Below are positions 27,668 through 36,559 of a DNA stretch of 64,000 nucleotides, in pieces. Both the position numbers and the translations under genes were made by a program. Under the pieces are notes generated by a model. That model ran no database searches. It was given only the letters and a program-made list of their open reading frames with translations, and was not told the DNA's origin. The number at the start of each line of letters is the position of its first letter. The stretch's first letter is position 1. The stretch comes from Paractinoplanes ferrugineus (GTDB lineage Bacteria > Actinomycetota > Actinomycetes > Mycobacteriales > Micromonosporaceae). The stretch is from the NCBI RefSeq assembly GCF_016862195.1, contig NZ_BOMM01000004.1:1-64000 (forward strand), read 5' to 3'.

Positions 27668-28672
27668 TCAGGCGGCCGGAACGATCAGCTCGGCGATCAG
27701 GGCGCGGTGGTCACTGCCGGGGATGCGGTGCGCGGCCAATTTGCGGGCGCCGATTCGCTCGTCCACCAGAACATGGTCGATCGTGACCCGCGGGATGCCC
27801 GGGTGCTCCAGGTACGGCCAGGTGGGGACGAGTCCGCTGCCGGTGGCGTCGCCCGCATCCCGATAGCCGGAACCGACAAGCGCCCGCAACGAACGGTGGT
27901 CGAGCGTCGCGTTGAAATCCCCGAGCAGGACGCGGGGCGGTCCACCCGGATCGGGCTTCGGCTCGTCCTTGAGATCGGACTGCCACAGCTTGTTCTCGGC
28001 CGGACTCACCGGCGCCCGCGTGTGCACCGACTCGAACACGAGCGGCGCCGCACCCGGGGGCTGAACCGTCCCGTACGCCTGCCGGAAGCCGCCGCCGTTT
28101 CGCTTGTCCCCGCCCCCGGAAATCGGAAAGCGTGCGTAAATTCCCGAGCCGGACGCACCGGGCTCGTCGCCCAGCGCAGAATAGGGAAGCAATTTCAGAA
28201 GGCCGGCGTTCTCCAGCGCCCGCCGCCCGTTCGGGGTGAACTCTTGCAATGCCAGAACGTCGATCTGCCGATCCTCGACAAGCCGCACAATCGTCGCCGG
28301 ATCGGCGCCGCCGATTAACATGTTGCTTGTCATGACGTGTAATTCCACCCCACGCGACGGCCCCGAGTCGCCGGTGCGCGCCCGCGGCAACACCACAATC
28401 GCATAGGCGAGCACCACGACGAACGCGACCAGCGCGGTGGTCCAGCGCCGCCCCACGACCGCAAGCACGACGGGCACAAGGCTCCAGCCGGCAACGTACG
28501 GTGTGAAGGCCATCAGCTGCACGAGCGCTCCCCGCTCCCAGCCCCCGAGCCGAAACACGAGCCACCCCACAGCCGGCACGATCAGCAGCCACAACAGCAC
28601 ACTGACCATCTTGCGCCGCTTTCTCGGTACGCTCATCGGCCGCACCACCGCCGCCGTGCTGACGATCTTCAC
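27668..28672 (-). CDS. Membrane-anchored endonuclease/exonuclease/phosphatase (EEP) family protein
   Basis: 334 residues: a basic N-terminus (VPRKRRKM), three membrane helices (about 20-100), then an extracytoplasmic EEP domain. Active-site features: MTSNMLIGGADP (metal-binding Asn), DVLALQEFTP (Glu), LLGDFNATLDH (DxN), TIDHVLVDER and GSDHRALIAEL (catalytic His). Likely a secreted-side phosphodiesterase, nuclease or lipid phosphatase. A clear paralogue is encoded at 35344-36357, sharing GWERG-LVQL-AFTPYV. GTG 28672 has TAGCCT 7 bases upstream; an ATG 36 bases inside is an alternative. Confidence 0.87.
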   Translation of the reverse strand: MKIVSTAAVVRPMSVPRKRRKMVSVLLWLLIVPAVGWLVFRLGGWERGALVQLMAFTPYVAGWSLVPVVLAVVGRRWTTALVAFVVVLAYAIVVLPRARTGDSGPSRGVELHVMTSNMLIGGADPATIVRLVEDRQIDVLALQEFTPNGRRALENAGLLKLLPYSALGDEPGASGSGIYARFPISGGGDKRNGGGFRQAYGTVQPPGAAPLVFESVHTRAPVSPAENKLWQSDLKDEPKPDPGGPPRVLLGDFNATLDHRSLRALVGSGYRDAGDATGSGLVPTWPYLEHPGIPRVTIDHVLVDERIGARKLAAHRIPGSDHRALIAELIVPAA

Positions 28673-29285
28673 ACTGCCGAGGCTAGCCGCGCGTGGCCCA
28701 CCCAGCCCTGGTCATCACCACCTCTGCACAACCTCTTCACGCGTCCGGTTCCTCTGCGCTTTTGGTTCCTCTGCGCTTTTGGTTCCTCTGCTGTCGGTCC
28801 TCCCGCGCCTGGTCCTCCTCCCGCGCCCGCCCCGCCCCGCGCCGCGCCCGTCCCGCCCCGCGCCGCGTCCCGCCCCGCGCCGCGTCCCGCCCCGCGCCGC
28901 CGCGTCTGGTCCTCCTTCCGCGCGGCCGGTTCTGCTCCTGCTGCCGCGCTTCCCATCGCTACCCCCGCTTCCCTGGTTCTCCGCTTCCCTTGTTCTCTGT
29001 GTGCCGTTTCTCCGGGCGATGCCGGTTCTCCCGCTGTTGGTTCCTGCTGCTGTGGTCCGCTGCGATCGTTGCCGGCGTCCTTCGCGGGTTGCCGTCGCCT
29101 CCTTGGGGCATTTCCTCCTCTTCGCGAGTCTTGCCGACTGTTTTGGGTGTTTCTTCACGAGGCGTTGCCAGCCACTGGGCCCGGCTCGAAAATTGTTCAT
29201 TGATTCGTCGAACAAATTGCCTCCTTTCTGATTTTGGCATGATCGAAAACATGTCTGGCGATTGTCGGCGCGAGAAAATATAGCC
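28673..29285. repeat. Non-coding region with tandem repeats and pyrimidine-rich strand
   Basis: A 17-bp unit GGTTCCTCTGCGCTTTT occurs twice and partly a third time from 28747. A second GC-rich unit of about 17 bp (CGCCGCGTCCCGCCCCG) repeats about three times between 28830 and 28905. The rest is C/T-rich on the plus strand. Near 29191-29218 an inverted TTGTTC/GAACAA lies in A+T-richer DNA, a possible regulatory site for the next gene. The long open frames here look like composition artefacts. Confidence 0.6.
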
Positions 29286-31403
29286 ATGCGGCAGCTGCAG
29301 CTATTCTCGGTCTCGGCAACCGCCGCCATGCGCGATCGAAGCAAGGCCCGCAATTATTCACCAGCCGGTGAAGCATTCCGCCGTGAGCACGAGCGGCATC
29401 GGCGGTGGGGCCTGACTCAGCGCCACGCCCGCAAGCTGTGCCGTTTGCACGGATGCTCCACCGGATGCCGCGCCGTTGGCCTGCACGACGACAGCGAGCG
29501 CATCCCTCCCTTGATCTGGGATGACGACATGCTCCCGACCCGCCCGCTGGCGCCCGAATGCCGCGACGCCGCGAGCAGCCATGACCTGCCTTCGCTTGAG
29601 GTCCGACCTCGCCCCGCCGAGCAGTTCGCGAGCGCAGACAGTTCCGCGTCGGCAACTCAGGAGCCAGAAGCCGCCCCGACCCGCCGCCCTCGCCCCGCCG
29701 GCGCCGCCCTGTCCGACGGGACCCGGGCCGACCACCAAGCGGAAGTTGTAAACCGGGCCAAAGTGGTCAGTCGGCCCGGAACGACGAATCCTGCCGAGGT
29801 GGCCCGCCCAGTGGAGGTGGCCGGCCCTGAGGTGGCCGGCCCTGAGGTGGCCGGCCGACCGGAGATGGCTGGTCCTGCCGAGGTGGTCGGCCGAGCGGAG
29901 GTGGTCCGCCTTGTGGAGGTGGCCGGCGCTGCCGACGTGGCCGGCCAGGGCGAGGTGGCCGGCCAGGGCGAGGTGGCCGGCCAGGGCGAGGTGGCCGGCC
30001 AGGGTGAAGTGGCGAGCCCAGCCGAAGTGGCCTGCCGTACTGAAGTAGCGAGTCATGTGGAAGCGGCCAGCCGGATGGAAGTGGTGAGGCGGCTCCAAGT
30101 GGCCGGCCGTGCTGAAGTGGCGAGGCTGCCGAAAGTGGCGAGCCCGCCGAAAGTGGCCAGTTGTGCTGAAGCCGCCAGCCAAGCGGAAGTGGCAAGCCAT
30201 GTGGAGGTGGAGGGACCGGCGGAGGTAACCAGCCGAGCCGAAATAGCCGGCCGGGTGCAAGTGGCCAGGCAAGTACAGGCCGTTGCCGGCGGGCCAGTGG
30301 TAGCCCCGGCGCAGCCGGACCGGCGGGAAGCAGCAGCTGGCGAGGAGTTCGCTGACTCGGTGGAATTGGCCGGTCCGGTGGAGCCGGCCGATGGGGCTGG
30401 TCATGCGAGACCAACTGGCCAACCAGAAGCGGTCGGCCAACCAGAAGCGGTCGGCCAACCAGAAGCGGTCGTCGGACTACAGGAAGCGGCCCCTCGTGCA
30501 ACAAAGGCCACCCGGGCGCCGCCGCCTCGTCCCGCCTTCCCCGGCGGCCGCAAAGCGGCTGACTGGGCGTTTGTTGCTGGCTGGGCGATTGTTGCTGGCC
30601 GAACGGGGACGCTGGGCTGGGTGGAGACGCTGGCTGAGGGAAGGCGCCGGACCCGGGCGGAGGCCGTTCCTCTGGCGAGAAGACAGGCAGCCGACCCGAG
30701 GCAGCAGGCCGGGTGGGGTCGACCGAGTGGGGGCCCAGCCGAGCCGAGGCAGGGCGGCGGGGTGGGACAGGTGGTCAGGGTCTGCGGCGTCTCGAAGGTC
30801 GGCGTCTCGGCGGCGGCTGCTGGTAGGGCGAAGGGCGTCGGTGGCACGGCCTGGCGGGAGAGGAGGTGGGTCTGGCGGCGGCTGGGGGCGCGAAGGGGTC
30901 GGTGGCACGGCATCGGCGGGGAGAGGGCGGGGCTCGCGGCGTTATGTCGAAACCGGGGCGGATCGGGGTGTGGCCTGCGGCCGAGATGCGATTACCGGGC
31001 TGGCGCGGAGGGGTTACCGACGCGCGAAGGATCAGGGTTCACGGCGGCGCTGGGGCCGGCGAGGCAGCGGGCTAGTCGCCGGGGAAGGAGCGGCGGTTCT
31101 TCTTGGTTTCGCCGCGGCGTTTTTTGCTGGCGATGCGGCGTTCCACGGAGCCCTTGGTGGGGCGGGTGGCGCGGCGCAGGCGGGGTGGGGCGGCTACGGC
31201 GGCGGCTACGATGCCGCCCAGGCGGGCGGCTGCGGCTTCGCGGTTGCGCAGCTGGGAGCGGTGTTCGGAGGCGACGACGGTCAGCACGCCCTGGACCAGG
31301 CGGGGTTCCAGTCGGGAGAGTGCGCGCTCCCGCAGGGCCGGCGGCAGCAGTGGGGAGCCGGCCAGGTCCCAGGACAGTTCGACGCGCGAATCGGTGGTGT
31401 TGA
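29286..31403 (+). CDS. Hypothetical protein: conserved-looking N-terminus and long hexapeptide-repeat tail (3' end uncertain)
   Basis: The first 60 residues (MRQLQLFSVSATAAMRDRS, then RNYSPAGEAFRREHERHR and WGLTQRHARKLCRLHGC) look like a genuine basic helical domain of unknown function. Residues about 165-400 are imperfect six-residue repeats of the type (A/G)EVAGQ / AEVASP encoded by 18-bp DNA repeats. After about residue 420 the composition becomes Arg/Gly-rich and the frame runs over the certain arfB gene on the other strand, so the true end is probably near 30500-31050, perhaps after a frameshift. No signal peptide. Low confidence as drawn. Confidence 0.35.
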   Translation: MRQLQLFSVSATAAMRDRSKARNYSPAGEAFRREHERHRRWGLTQRHARKLCRLHGCSTGCRAVGLHDDSERIPPLIWDDDMLPTRPLAPECRDAASSHDLPSLEVRPRPAEQFASADSSASATQEPEAAPTRRPRPAGAALSDGTRADHQAEVVNRAKVVSRPGTTNPAEVARPVEVAGPEVAGPEVAGRPEMAGPAEVVGRAEVVRLVEVAGAADVAGQGEVAGQGEVAGQGEVAGQGEVASPAEVACRTEVASHVEAASRMEVVRRLQVAGRAEVARLPKVASPPKVASCAEAASQAEVASHVEVEGPAEVTSRAEIAGRVQVARQVQAVAGGPVVAPAQPDRREAAAGEEFADSVELAGPVEPADGAGHARPTGQPEAVGQPEAVGQPEAVVGLQEAAPRATKATRAPPPRPAFPGGRKAADWAFVAGWAIVAGRTGTLGWVETLAEGRRRTRAEAVPLARRQAADPRQQAGWGRPSGGPAEPRQGGGVGQVVRVCGVSKVGVSAAAAGRAKGVGGTAWRERRWVWRRLGARRGRWHGIGGERAGLAALCRNRGGSGCGLRPRCDYRAGAEGLPTREGSGFTAALGPARQRASRRGRSGGSSWFRRGVFCWRCGVPRSPWWGGWRGAGGVGRLRRRLRCRPGGRLRLRGCAAGSGVRRRRRSARPGPGGVPVGRVRAPAGPAAAVGSRPGPRTVRRANRWC
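29780..30472. repeat. 18-bp repeat array, about 700 bp
   Basis: Imperfect 18-bp periodicity built on GAGGTGGCCGGCCAGGGC, with four nearly exact copies at about 29934-30005. A second exact unit, CCAACCAGAAGCGGTCGG, occurs three times at about 30419-30471. Both strands are open across the array (AEVAGQ-like on plus, AGHLAL-like on minus). There are no spacers of constant length, so it is not CRISPR. Confidence 0.8.
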
Positions 31404-31512
31404 CACCCTGGCCGCCCGGTCCGCTGGAGCGGGAGAAGCGCCAGGAGAGTTCGGCGGCCGGAATCGTCAGACGGTCGTTGACCCGGACATCCTCAAGCAC
31501 GCCGCCCAGCAT
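31072..31512 (-). CDS. arfB: Peptidyl-tRNA hydrolase ArfB (YaeJ), ribosome rescue
   Basis: Releases stalled peptides from non-stop ribosomes. 146 residues: a release-factor-like domain with the catalytic GGQ loop in SSGPGGQGVNTTDSRVEL (GGQ near residue 35) and the basic C-terminal tail (SKKRRGETKKNRRS) that inserts in the empty mRNA channel. Length and layout match ArfB rather than full release factors. ATG 31512; a GTG 24 bases inside is possible. Divergent from the M16 peptidase pair. Confidence 0.93.
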   Translation of the reverse strand: MLGGVLEDVRVNDRLTIPAAELSWRFSRSSGPGGQGVNTTDSRVELSWDLAGSPLLPPALRERALSRLEPRLVQGVLTVVASEHRSQLRNREAAAARLGGIVAAAVAAPPRLRRATRPTKGSVERRIASKKRRGETKKNRRSFPGD

Positions 31513-31590
31513 GGCACTCGGGGCGGCAAGACCGCCACGCGGTTATCGATCAAGCGCGGCAGGCGTTGACCCACGAGGCAGTATGGGTGG

Positions 31591-32904
31591 GTGACGTCCC
31601 CAAGTGCGCCGGTTGTCACCACCGGCTATCCGTGGCCAATTGAAACCACGCGACTGGCGAACGGCCTGCGGGTCGTGGTCAGTGCGGACCGGAGCTCGCC
31701 GGTCGTCTGCGTCAACCTCTGGTATGACGTGGGCTCGCGGCACGAGCCGGCCGGGCAGACCGGCTTCGCGCATCTCTTCGAGCACCTGATGTTCGAGGGC
31801 TCGGTGCACGTCCGGAAAACCGAGCACATGCGGCTCGTGCAGGGCAACGGCGGGTCGCTCAACGCGACCACCAACCCGGATCGGACGAACTATTTCGAGA
31901 CCCTGCCGGCCGAGCACCTCGAGCTCGCCCTGTGGCTGGAGGCCGACCGGATGGGCGGCCTCGTTCCGGCCCTCACCCAGGAGACGTTGGACAACCAGCG
32001 CGAGGTGGTGAAGAACGAGAGGCGGCAGAGGTACGAGAACGTCCCGTACGGCGATGCCTGGTTGCGCCTGCTGGAGCTGCTCTATCCGCCCGGCCACCCC
32101 TACCATCACGCCACGATCGGGTCGATGGCCGACCTGAACGCGGCGAGCCTGGACACCTTCAAGGCGTTCCACCAGCAGTACTACGCGCCGAACAACTGCG
32201 TGCTCACGGTCGTCGGCGACACCAGCAAGGACGAGGTGTTCGCCCTCGCCGAGAAATACTTCGGGGCCCTCGAGCCGGTCGCGGACATCCCGCCGGCGCC
32301 TTCCGGGCACCTCACCGGGCCGGCGACGACCCCGGTGCGGGAAACGGTGACGGCGGCGGTGCCGGCTCCGCGGATCTACCTTTCGCACCGTACGCATCCC
32401 TTCGGCACCGCCGGCTACGACGCGGTGACCGTGCTCGCCACCATCCTCGGCAACGGTCGGGGCAGCCGCCTCTACCAGCGTCTCGCCGACGGCAAACGGA
32501 TCGCCCAGCCGGACTATGTGGGCTCGTACGGCGTCGACCTCGCGCACGCCGCCGCGCCGCTGATCATCACGGCGACGGCGAAGGACGGGGTGGACGTGGC
32601 CGAACTCGAGGACGGCCTGTCCGAAGTGGTGGCGAGTCTGGTCACCGAGCCGGTCACCGAGGACGAACTGTCCCGGGCCAAGGCGCTGCTGACCACCGCT
32701 TGGTGGCGGTCGATGTCCACGGTGGGCGGCCGGGCCGACACCCTGGGCCGGTATGCGACCCAGTTCGGCGATCCCGCCACGGTGGCCTACCGGCTCCCGC
32801 AGTGGCTCGCGGTGACCGCCGACGACGTGACCGAGGCCGCCGCGTACGCGCTCAAGCCCGAATCCCGGGTGACGCTCACCTATCTCCCGGAGGACGACAA
32901 ATGA
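31591..32904 (+). CDS. M16-family zinc metallopeptidase (catalytic subunit)
   Basis: 437 residues. The inverted zinc motif HxxEH is intact in GFAHLFEHLMFEGS, with the distal Glu expected about 76 residues later (NEREVVKNERRQRYEN region). Two M16 halves (N-terminal catalytic, C-terminal structural) are present. No signal peptide is evident, so it is cytoplasmic. It overlaps the next gene (ATGA), which encodes a related protein without the zinc motif; such pairs form a heterodimeric processing-type peptidase. GTG start with GGGTGG upstream. Confidence 0.93.
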   Translation: MTSPSAPVVTTGYPWPIETTRLANGLRVVVSADRSSPVVCVNLWYDVGSRHEPAGQTGFAHLFEHLMFEGSVHVRKTEHMRLVQGNGGSLNATTNPDRTNYFETLPAEHLELALWLEADRMGGLVPALTQETLDNQREVVKNERRQRYENVPYGDAWLRLLELLYPPGHPYHHATIGSMADLNAASLDTFKAFHQQYYAPNNCVLTVVGDTSKDEVFALAEKYFGALEPVADIPPAPSGHLTGPATTPVRETVTAAVPAPRIYLSHRTHPFGTAGYDAVTVLATILGNGRGSRLYQRLADGKRIAQPDYVGSYGVDLAHAAAPLIITATAKDGVDVAELEDGLSEVVASLVTEPVTEDELSRAKALLTTAWWRSMSTVGGRADTLGRYATQFGDPATVAYRLPQWLAVTADDVTEAAAYALKPESRVTLTYLPEDDK

Positions 32905-34244
32905 CCCTCGTGGCAACCCGACCCGGGACGGGCGAGGCTCGCCCGTACACCTTCCCGGAGATCCGCCGGGTGAGCGTGCGTGGCGGCACCGTGATCGCCG
33001 CCCACCTGCCGGGCCAGCTCCTGGCCAGCGCGATGCTGATGCTCGACGCCGGCGCCGCGCACGAGCCGGACGGCCGTGAGGGCACCGCGACGGTGCTCGC
33101 CAAGTCGCTCGAGGAGGGCACGGCGACGCGGGACTCGGCGGCCTACGCCCTCGCCCTCGAGGGCCTCGGCGCCGAGCTGTCGCCGTCGGTGGACTGGGAC
33201 TCGTTCCGGGTCGGCGTGTCCGCGCCGGTCCCGCTGCTGTTGGACGCCGTGCGCCTGGCCGCCGAGGCGGCCCGCACGCCCCGGCTCGATCCCGCCGACG
33301 TGCTGCGGGTGCGCGACGACGAGGTGACGGCGCTGCGGATGGACTGGGCGCAACCGGGTCCGCGCGCCGACGCCACCCTGCGCTCCGACCTGTTCGGCAC
33401 CGGTCGGTTCGGCCGTCCGCTGCACGGTGACCCGGCGTCGGTGGCCGCGGTGACCGTTGCGGACGTGCTCGCGTTCCACCGGTCCTGGCTGCTCACCCCG
33501 GGCGTGCTGCTGATCGCCGGCGACCTCGACACCCTCGACCTGGCCGCGCTCGGCGAGGCGGCGTTCGACGGCACCACCGCCACCGCGCCGGCGGCCGGCG
33601 GAACGCTGCCGTGGACGACCCGCGACCAGCGCCGGGTGATCCTGGTCGACCGGCCCGGTTCGGTGCAGTCGACGCTGCGTCTCGGGCACCGCGCGCCCGA
33701 GCGGGCCAACCCCGACTACGTCCCGATGACGCTGGCCGCCACGGTGCTGGGCGGGGCGTTCACCTCCCGGCTCAACCACCTGATCCGTGAGGTGAAGGGC
33801 TACACCTACGGGATCCGGGGCAGTTATGCGATGTCGCGCCGGTTCGGTCGTTTCGAGGTGGCGGCCGGCGTGCAGACCGCGGTGACCGTGCCGGCCATCG
33901 TGGACACCCTCGGCGAGATCGACCGTACGCAGGTCGACGGGGTCACCGAGGACGAGTTGGCGGTGGCCCGGTCGTGGCGGGCCGGGCAGCTGTCGGTGGA
34001 GATGCAGACGCCGGGGGCGATCGTCGGGGCGCTGGGCACGCTGGTGCTGCACGGCCTGCCCGACGACTACTATCCCGCGGTGCGCCGCGAATATCTGGAG
34101 GCGACGGTCGACCAGGTGTCGGCGGCCGCGGCTGCCCACCTCAACCCCAAGGGCCTGACCCTGGTGGTCGAGGGCGACGCGGCGGCCTTCCGGGACGAGC
34201 TGATCGCGGCCGGCGTCGGCGAGGTCGTGGACGCCGAGATCTGA
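32901..34244 (+). CDS. M16-family peptidase-like protein (non-catalytic partner)
   Basis: 447 residues related to the preceding gene but lacking HxxEH; the equivalent segment reads TATVLAKSLEEGTATRD. A GYTYGIRGSY-like segment (EVKGYTYGIRGSYAMSRRFG) in the second half corresponds to the R/Y pair of M16 partner subunits. ATG 32901 overlaps the upstream stop and has GGAGG 8 bases upstream, so equimolar synthesis is likely. It is expected to complete the clam-shell chamber with the catalytic subunit. Confidence 0.92.
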   Translation: MTLVATRPGTGEARPYTFPEIRRVSVRGGTVIAAHLPGQLLASAMLMLDAGAAHEPDGREGTATVLAKSLEEGTATRDSAAYALALEGLGAELSPSVDWDSFRVGVSAPVPLLLDAVRLAAEAARTPRLDPADVLRVRDDEVTALRMDWAQPGPRADATLRSDLFGTGRFGRPLHGDPASVAAVTVADVLAFHRSWLLTPGVLLIAGDLDTLDLAALGEAAFDGTTATAPAAGGTLPWTTRDQRRVILVDRPGSVQSTLRLGHRAPERANPDYVPMTLAATVLGGAFTSRLNHLIREVKGYTYGIRGSYAMSRRFGRFEVAAGVQTAVTVPAIVDTLGEIDRTQVDGVTEDELAVARSWRAGQLSVEMQTPGAIVGALGTLVLHGLPDDYYPAVRREYLEATVDQVSAAAAAHLNPKGLTLVVEGDAAAFRDELIAAGVGEVVDAEI

Positions 34245-34260
34245 CCGGACGACGGCGGGG

Positions 34261-35301
34261 CTATCCCGGCCCCGCCGTCTCCCGGTAACCACGGAAGCCG
34301 CCGGCGCCGGTCGCGGCCAGCATGCCGTGCACGATCGCCCGGCTGACGGCGTCGGCGGCGACTTCGAGCAGCCGGTTGAACGCGGTCAGCCCGAGCGCCG
34401 GCCCGTCCCCGGTCGCCAGCACGAAAATCGTGTCCCCGTCGAACATCGAGTGCACCGGCCGAACGGCGCGGGCCATCCCGTCGTGCGCGACCCCGGCGAG
34501 TTTCTGGCACTGAGCCTTGGTGAGAGCGGCGTCCGTCGCCACCACTCCGATGGTCGTGTGCAGGCCCACGCCCGGACCGTCGCTCCGCGCCGTTGCCGGC
34601 ATCCCGGAAACGGGCGGGAAGTCGGCAACGGCCAGTTCGTCGGGCAGCAGCAGCGGCAAACCGTGGAGGGCCCCTGTTGCCGGGTCGACGCAGGAGCCGA
34701 CGGCGTTGACCGCGACCAGCGCCCCGACCGTGATCTCCGTCGGCGAGGTGGGGTCGGGCGGGAGGACGGCGCTGGCCGAGCCGACCCCGCCCTTGAGACC
34801 GCCGGCCACCGCGCCGGTGCCGGCGCCGACCGTGCCCATCGGCACCGGGCCCGCGCTCGCGGCGTCGAACGCGGCGGCGCCGAAACTCGCGTCCGGGACC
34901 GCCGACCAGTCACCGCCGCGACCGAGATCGAACAGCACCGCGGCCGGCACGATCGGCACCACCTGGCCGGGCTCGGACCCGACCGGGAACCCGATGCCGG
35001 CCGTCGCCAGCCGGCGCATCACGCCGCCCGCCGCGTCCAGACCGAACGCGCTGCCACCGCCCAGGACCACCGCGTTGACCCGGTCCACCAGATTGCGGGG
35101 GTCCAGCAGGTCGGTCTCCCGGGTGCCGGGACCGCCGCCGCGGACGTCCACCCCGCCGGTCGCGCCGGCCGGTGGCGCCAGCACCACGGTCGTCCCGGTG
35201 AGCCATCCGTCGCCGATTCGCTCGTAATGGCCGACCCGGATGCCCGCCACATCGGTGATGCCGTTGAGCCGTCCGGGTCTGATTCCGGTCACGCCACTCA
35301 C
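34261..35301 (-). CDS. P1-family (DmpA/S58) aminopeptidase
   Basis: 346 residues of the self-processing beta-aminopeptidase family. Motifs: GRLNGITDVAGIRVGHYER at the N-terminus, VVLGGGSAFGLDAAGGVMR, GTVGAGTGAVAGGLKGGVG, then the putative autocleavage site NAVGSC ahead of the C-terminal chain and TTIGVVATDAALTK. Processing before the Ser/Cys would create the nucleophilic N-terminus. No export signal. Start uncertain: GTG 35301 is used; GTG 35292 has TACTGT 7 bases upstream and is equally plausible. Convergent with the M16 pair and divergent from the EEP paralogue. Confidence 0.88.
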   Translation of the reverse strand: MSGVTGIRPGRLNGITDVAGIRVGHYERIGDGWLTGTTVVLAPPAGATGGVDVRGGGPGTRETDLLDPRNLVDRVNAVVLGGGSAFGLDAAGGVMRRLATAGIGFPVGSEPGQVVPIVPAAVLFDLGRGGDWSAVPDASFGAAAFDAASAGPVPMGTVGAGTGAVAGGLKGGVGSASAVLPPDPTSPTEITVGALVAVNAVGSCVDPATGALHGLPLLLPDELAVADFPPVSGMPATARSDGPGVGLHTTIGVVATDAALTKAQCQKLAGVAHDGMARAVRPVHSMFDGDTIFVLATGDGPALGLTAFNRLLEVAADAVSRAIVHGMLAATGAGGFRGYRETAGPG

Positions 35302-35330
35302 AGTAGCCGGATTCCGCGCCGGGGGACCGC

Positions 35331-35336
35331 TAGGTT
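35331..35336 (+). promoter_or_regulatory. -10 box of the second EEP gene
   Basis: TAGGTT, 7 bases before ATG 35344; no Shine-Dalgarno, so leaderless. Confidence 0.45.
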
Positions 35337-35343
35337 CGGCCCC

Positions 35344-36357
35344 ATGACGATCACCAGCACACCGGCCGGGGTGCGGCCGGCCCGGCGGGTGACCCGCGCG
35401 GTGCTGCCGGCCCTGCTGGCGCTGCCCGGCCTGCTGTGGGCGGTCGTGCGCCTGTTCGGCTGGGAGCGGGGCCCGCTGGTGCAGTTGCTGGCCTTCACCC
35501 CGTACGTCGTCGTCTGGGCCTTGGTGCCGTTGCTGATCGCCCTGGTGGCCCGCAAGTGGCTGGTGGCGGCGGTGGCCGCGGTCGTGGTGGCGGTGCTGGC
35601 GGCGTGCGTGCTGCCGCGAGCCCTGCCGGACGCCGACCGGGGACCGGCAGGCGGGGTGCGACTGACGGTGATGACGATCAACGTGTACATCGGGCGGGCC
35701 GATCCGGCCGCGGTGGTGCGGCTGGTCCGCGACAACGACGTGTCGGTGCTGGCATTGCAGGAGTTCACCCCGGTCGAACGCAACGGATTGACGGCGGCCG
35801 GCCTGGATCGGCTGTTGCCCTACCACGCGCTGGCCGACGTCGCCGGGACCACGGGTTCCGGTCTGTACTCCCGTTTCCCGGTCACCGGGCCGGGCTCGGT
35901 GACCGGGAAAGGCCAGAACCGGCAGGCGTACGCGACGGTCGAGCCGCCCGGCGCGACCCCGCTGACCGTCGAGTCGGCCCACCCGCTCGCCCCGTACGCG
36001 GTGTCCGCGCTCGCCGACTGGCGCGCGGACCTGGCCGCCGAGCCGGTCCCGGCGCCGAACGGTAATCCGGTGCTCCTGATCGGCGACTTCAACTCCACCC
36101 TCGACCACGCCCCGGTGCGCGCCCTCATCCGGCAGGGCTACCGGGACGCTGCCGACGCGGTGGGCAAGGGCCTGGTGCCGACCTGGGGACCGTACGGCGC
36201 GGAGAAGCTGCCCCCGGTGACGCTGGACCACGTCCTGGTGGACAGGCGCGTCGGCGTACGCGAGGTCGCCGTGCACGGGGTGGCCGGCAGCGACCACCGC
36301 GCCGTGATCGCCGAGCTGACCGTGCCGGCGGCCGGGGCGGTCCCGACCGCACGGTGA
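35344..36357 (+). CDS. Membrane-anchored EEP-family protein (paralogue)
   Basis: 337 residues with the same plan as the protein encoded at 27668-28672: three membrane helices (about 20-100), then an EEP domain with MTINVYIGRADP, SVLALQEFTP, LIGDFNSTLDH, TLDHVLVDRR and GSDHRAVIAEL. The shared GWERGPLVQLLAFTPYV segment in the membrane region shows recent common descent. All catalytic positions are kept in both copies, so both are probably active outside the membrane. It is preceded by a TAGGTT -10 box 7 bases upstream. Confidence 0.87.
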   Translation: MTITSTPAGVRPARRVTRAVLPALLALPGLLWAVVRLFGWERGPLVQLLAFTPYVVVWALVPLLIALVARKWLVAAVAAVVVAVLAACVLPRALPDADRGPAGGVRLTVMTINVYIGRADPAAVVRLVRDNDVSVLALQEFTPVERNGLTAAGLDRLLPYHALADVAGTTGSGLYSRFPVTGPGSVTGKGQNRQAYATVEPPGATPLTVESAHPLAPYAVSALADWRADLAAEPVPAPNGNPVLLIGDFNSTLDHAPVRALIRQGYRDAADAVGKGLVPTWGPYGAEKLPPVTLDHVLVDRRVGVREVAVHGVAGSDHRAVIAELTVPAAGAVPTAR

Positions 36358-36559
36358 CGGCGGCCATCGGCGCCACACCTTCGTCTCGGTATTACTCAGC
36401 GTGGACCCTCAATGTTCAATGAGCCGGTGGCTATCCGGGCTATCGGACCGTCCACCTTGCTTAGACAACGGTGAAGAATATTGAGACTCATATTTGTGAT
36501 GGCTACCTTCGAAATCAAGTCGAGCCCCAAATGCGGTTCGACCTGACGGGGGATATTTC

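Noticed and set aside
28715..29353. Arg/Gly-rich minus-strand frame of 212 codons
   Set aside because: Low-complexity translation of GC-rich repeats, with no ribosome-binding site or conserved motif.
29358..30458. Minus-strand frame with AGHLAL-type repeats (366 codons)
   Set aside because: It is the antisense of the 18-bp repeats; no ribosome-binding site, and the plus strand has the more plausible N-terminal domain. Not fully excluded.
29780..30472. Regular 18-bp repeats as a CRISPR array
   Set aside because: Units are contiguous with no unique spacers, in a coding context, and no cas genes are near.
34261..36378. P1 peptidase extended to 705 residues
   Set aside because: The extra N-terminal part is antisense to the certain EEP gene at 35344-36357.
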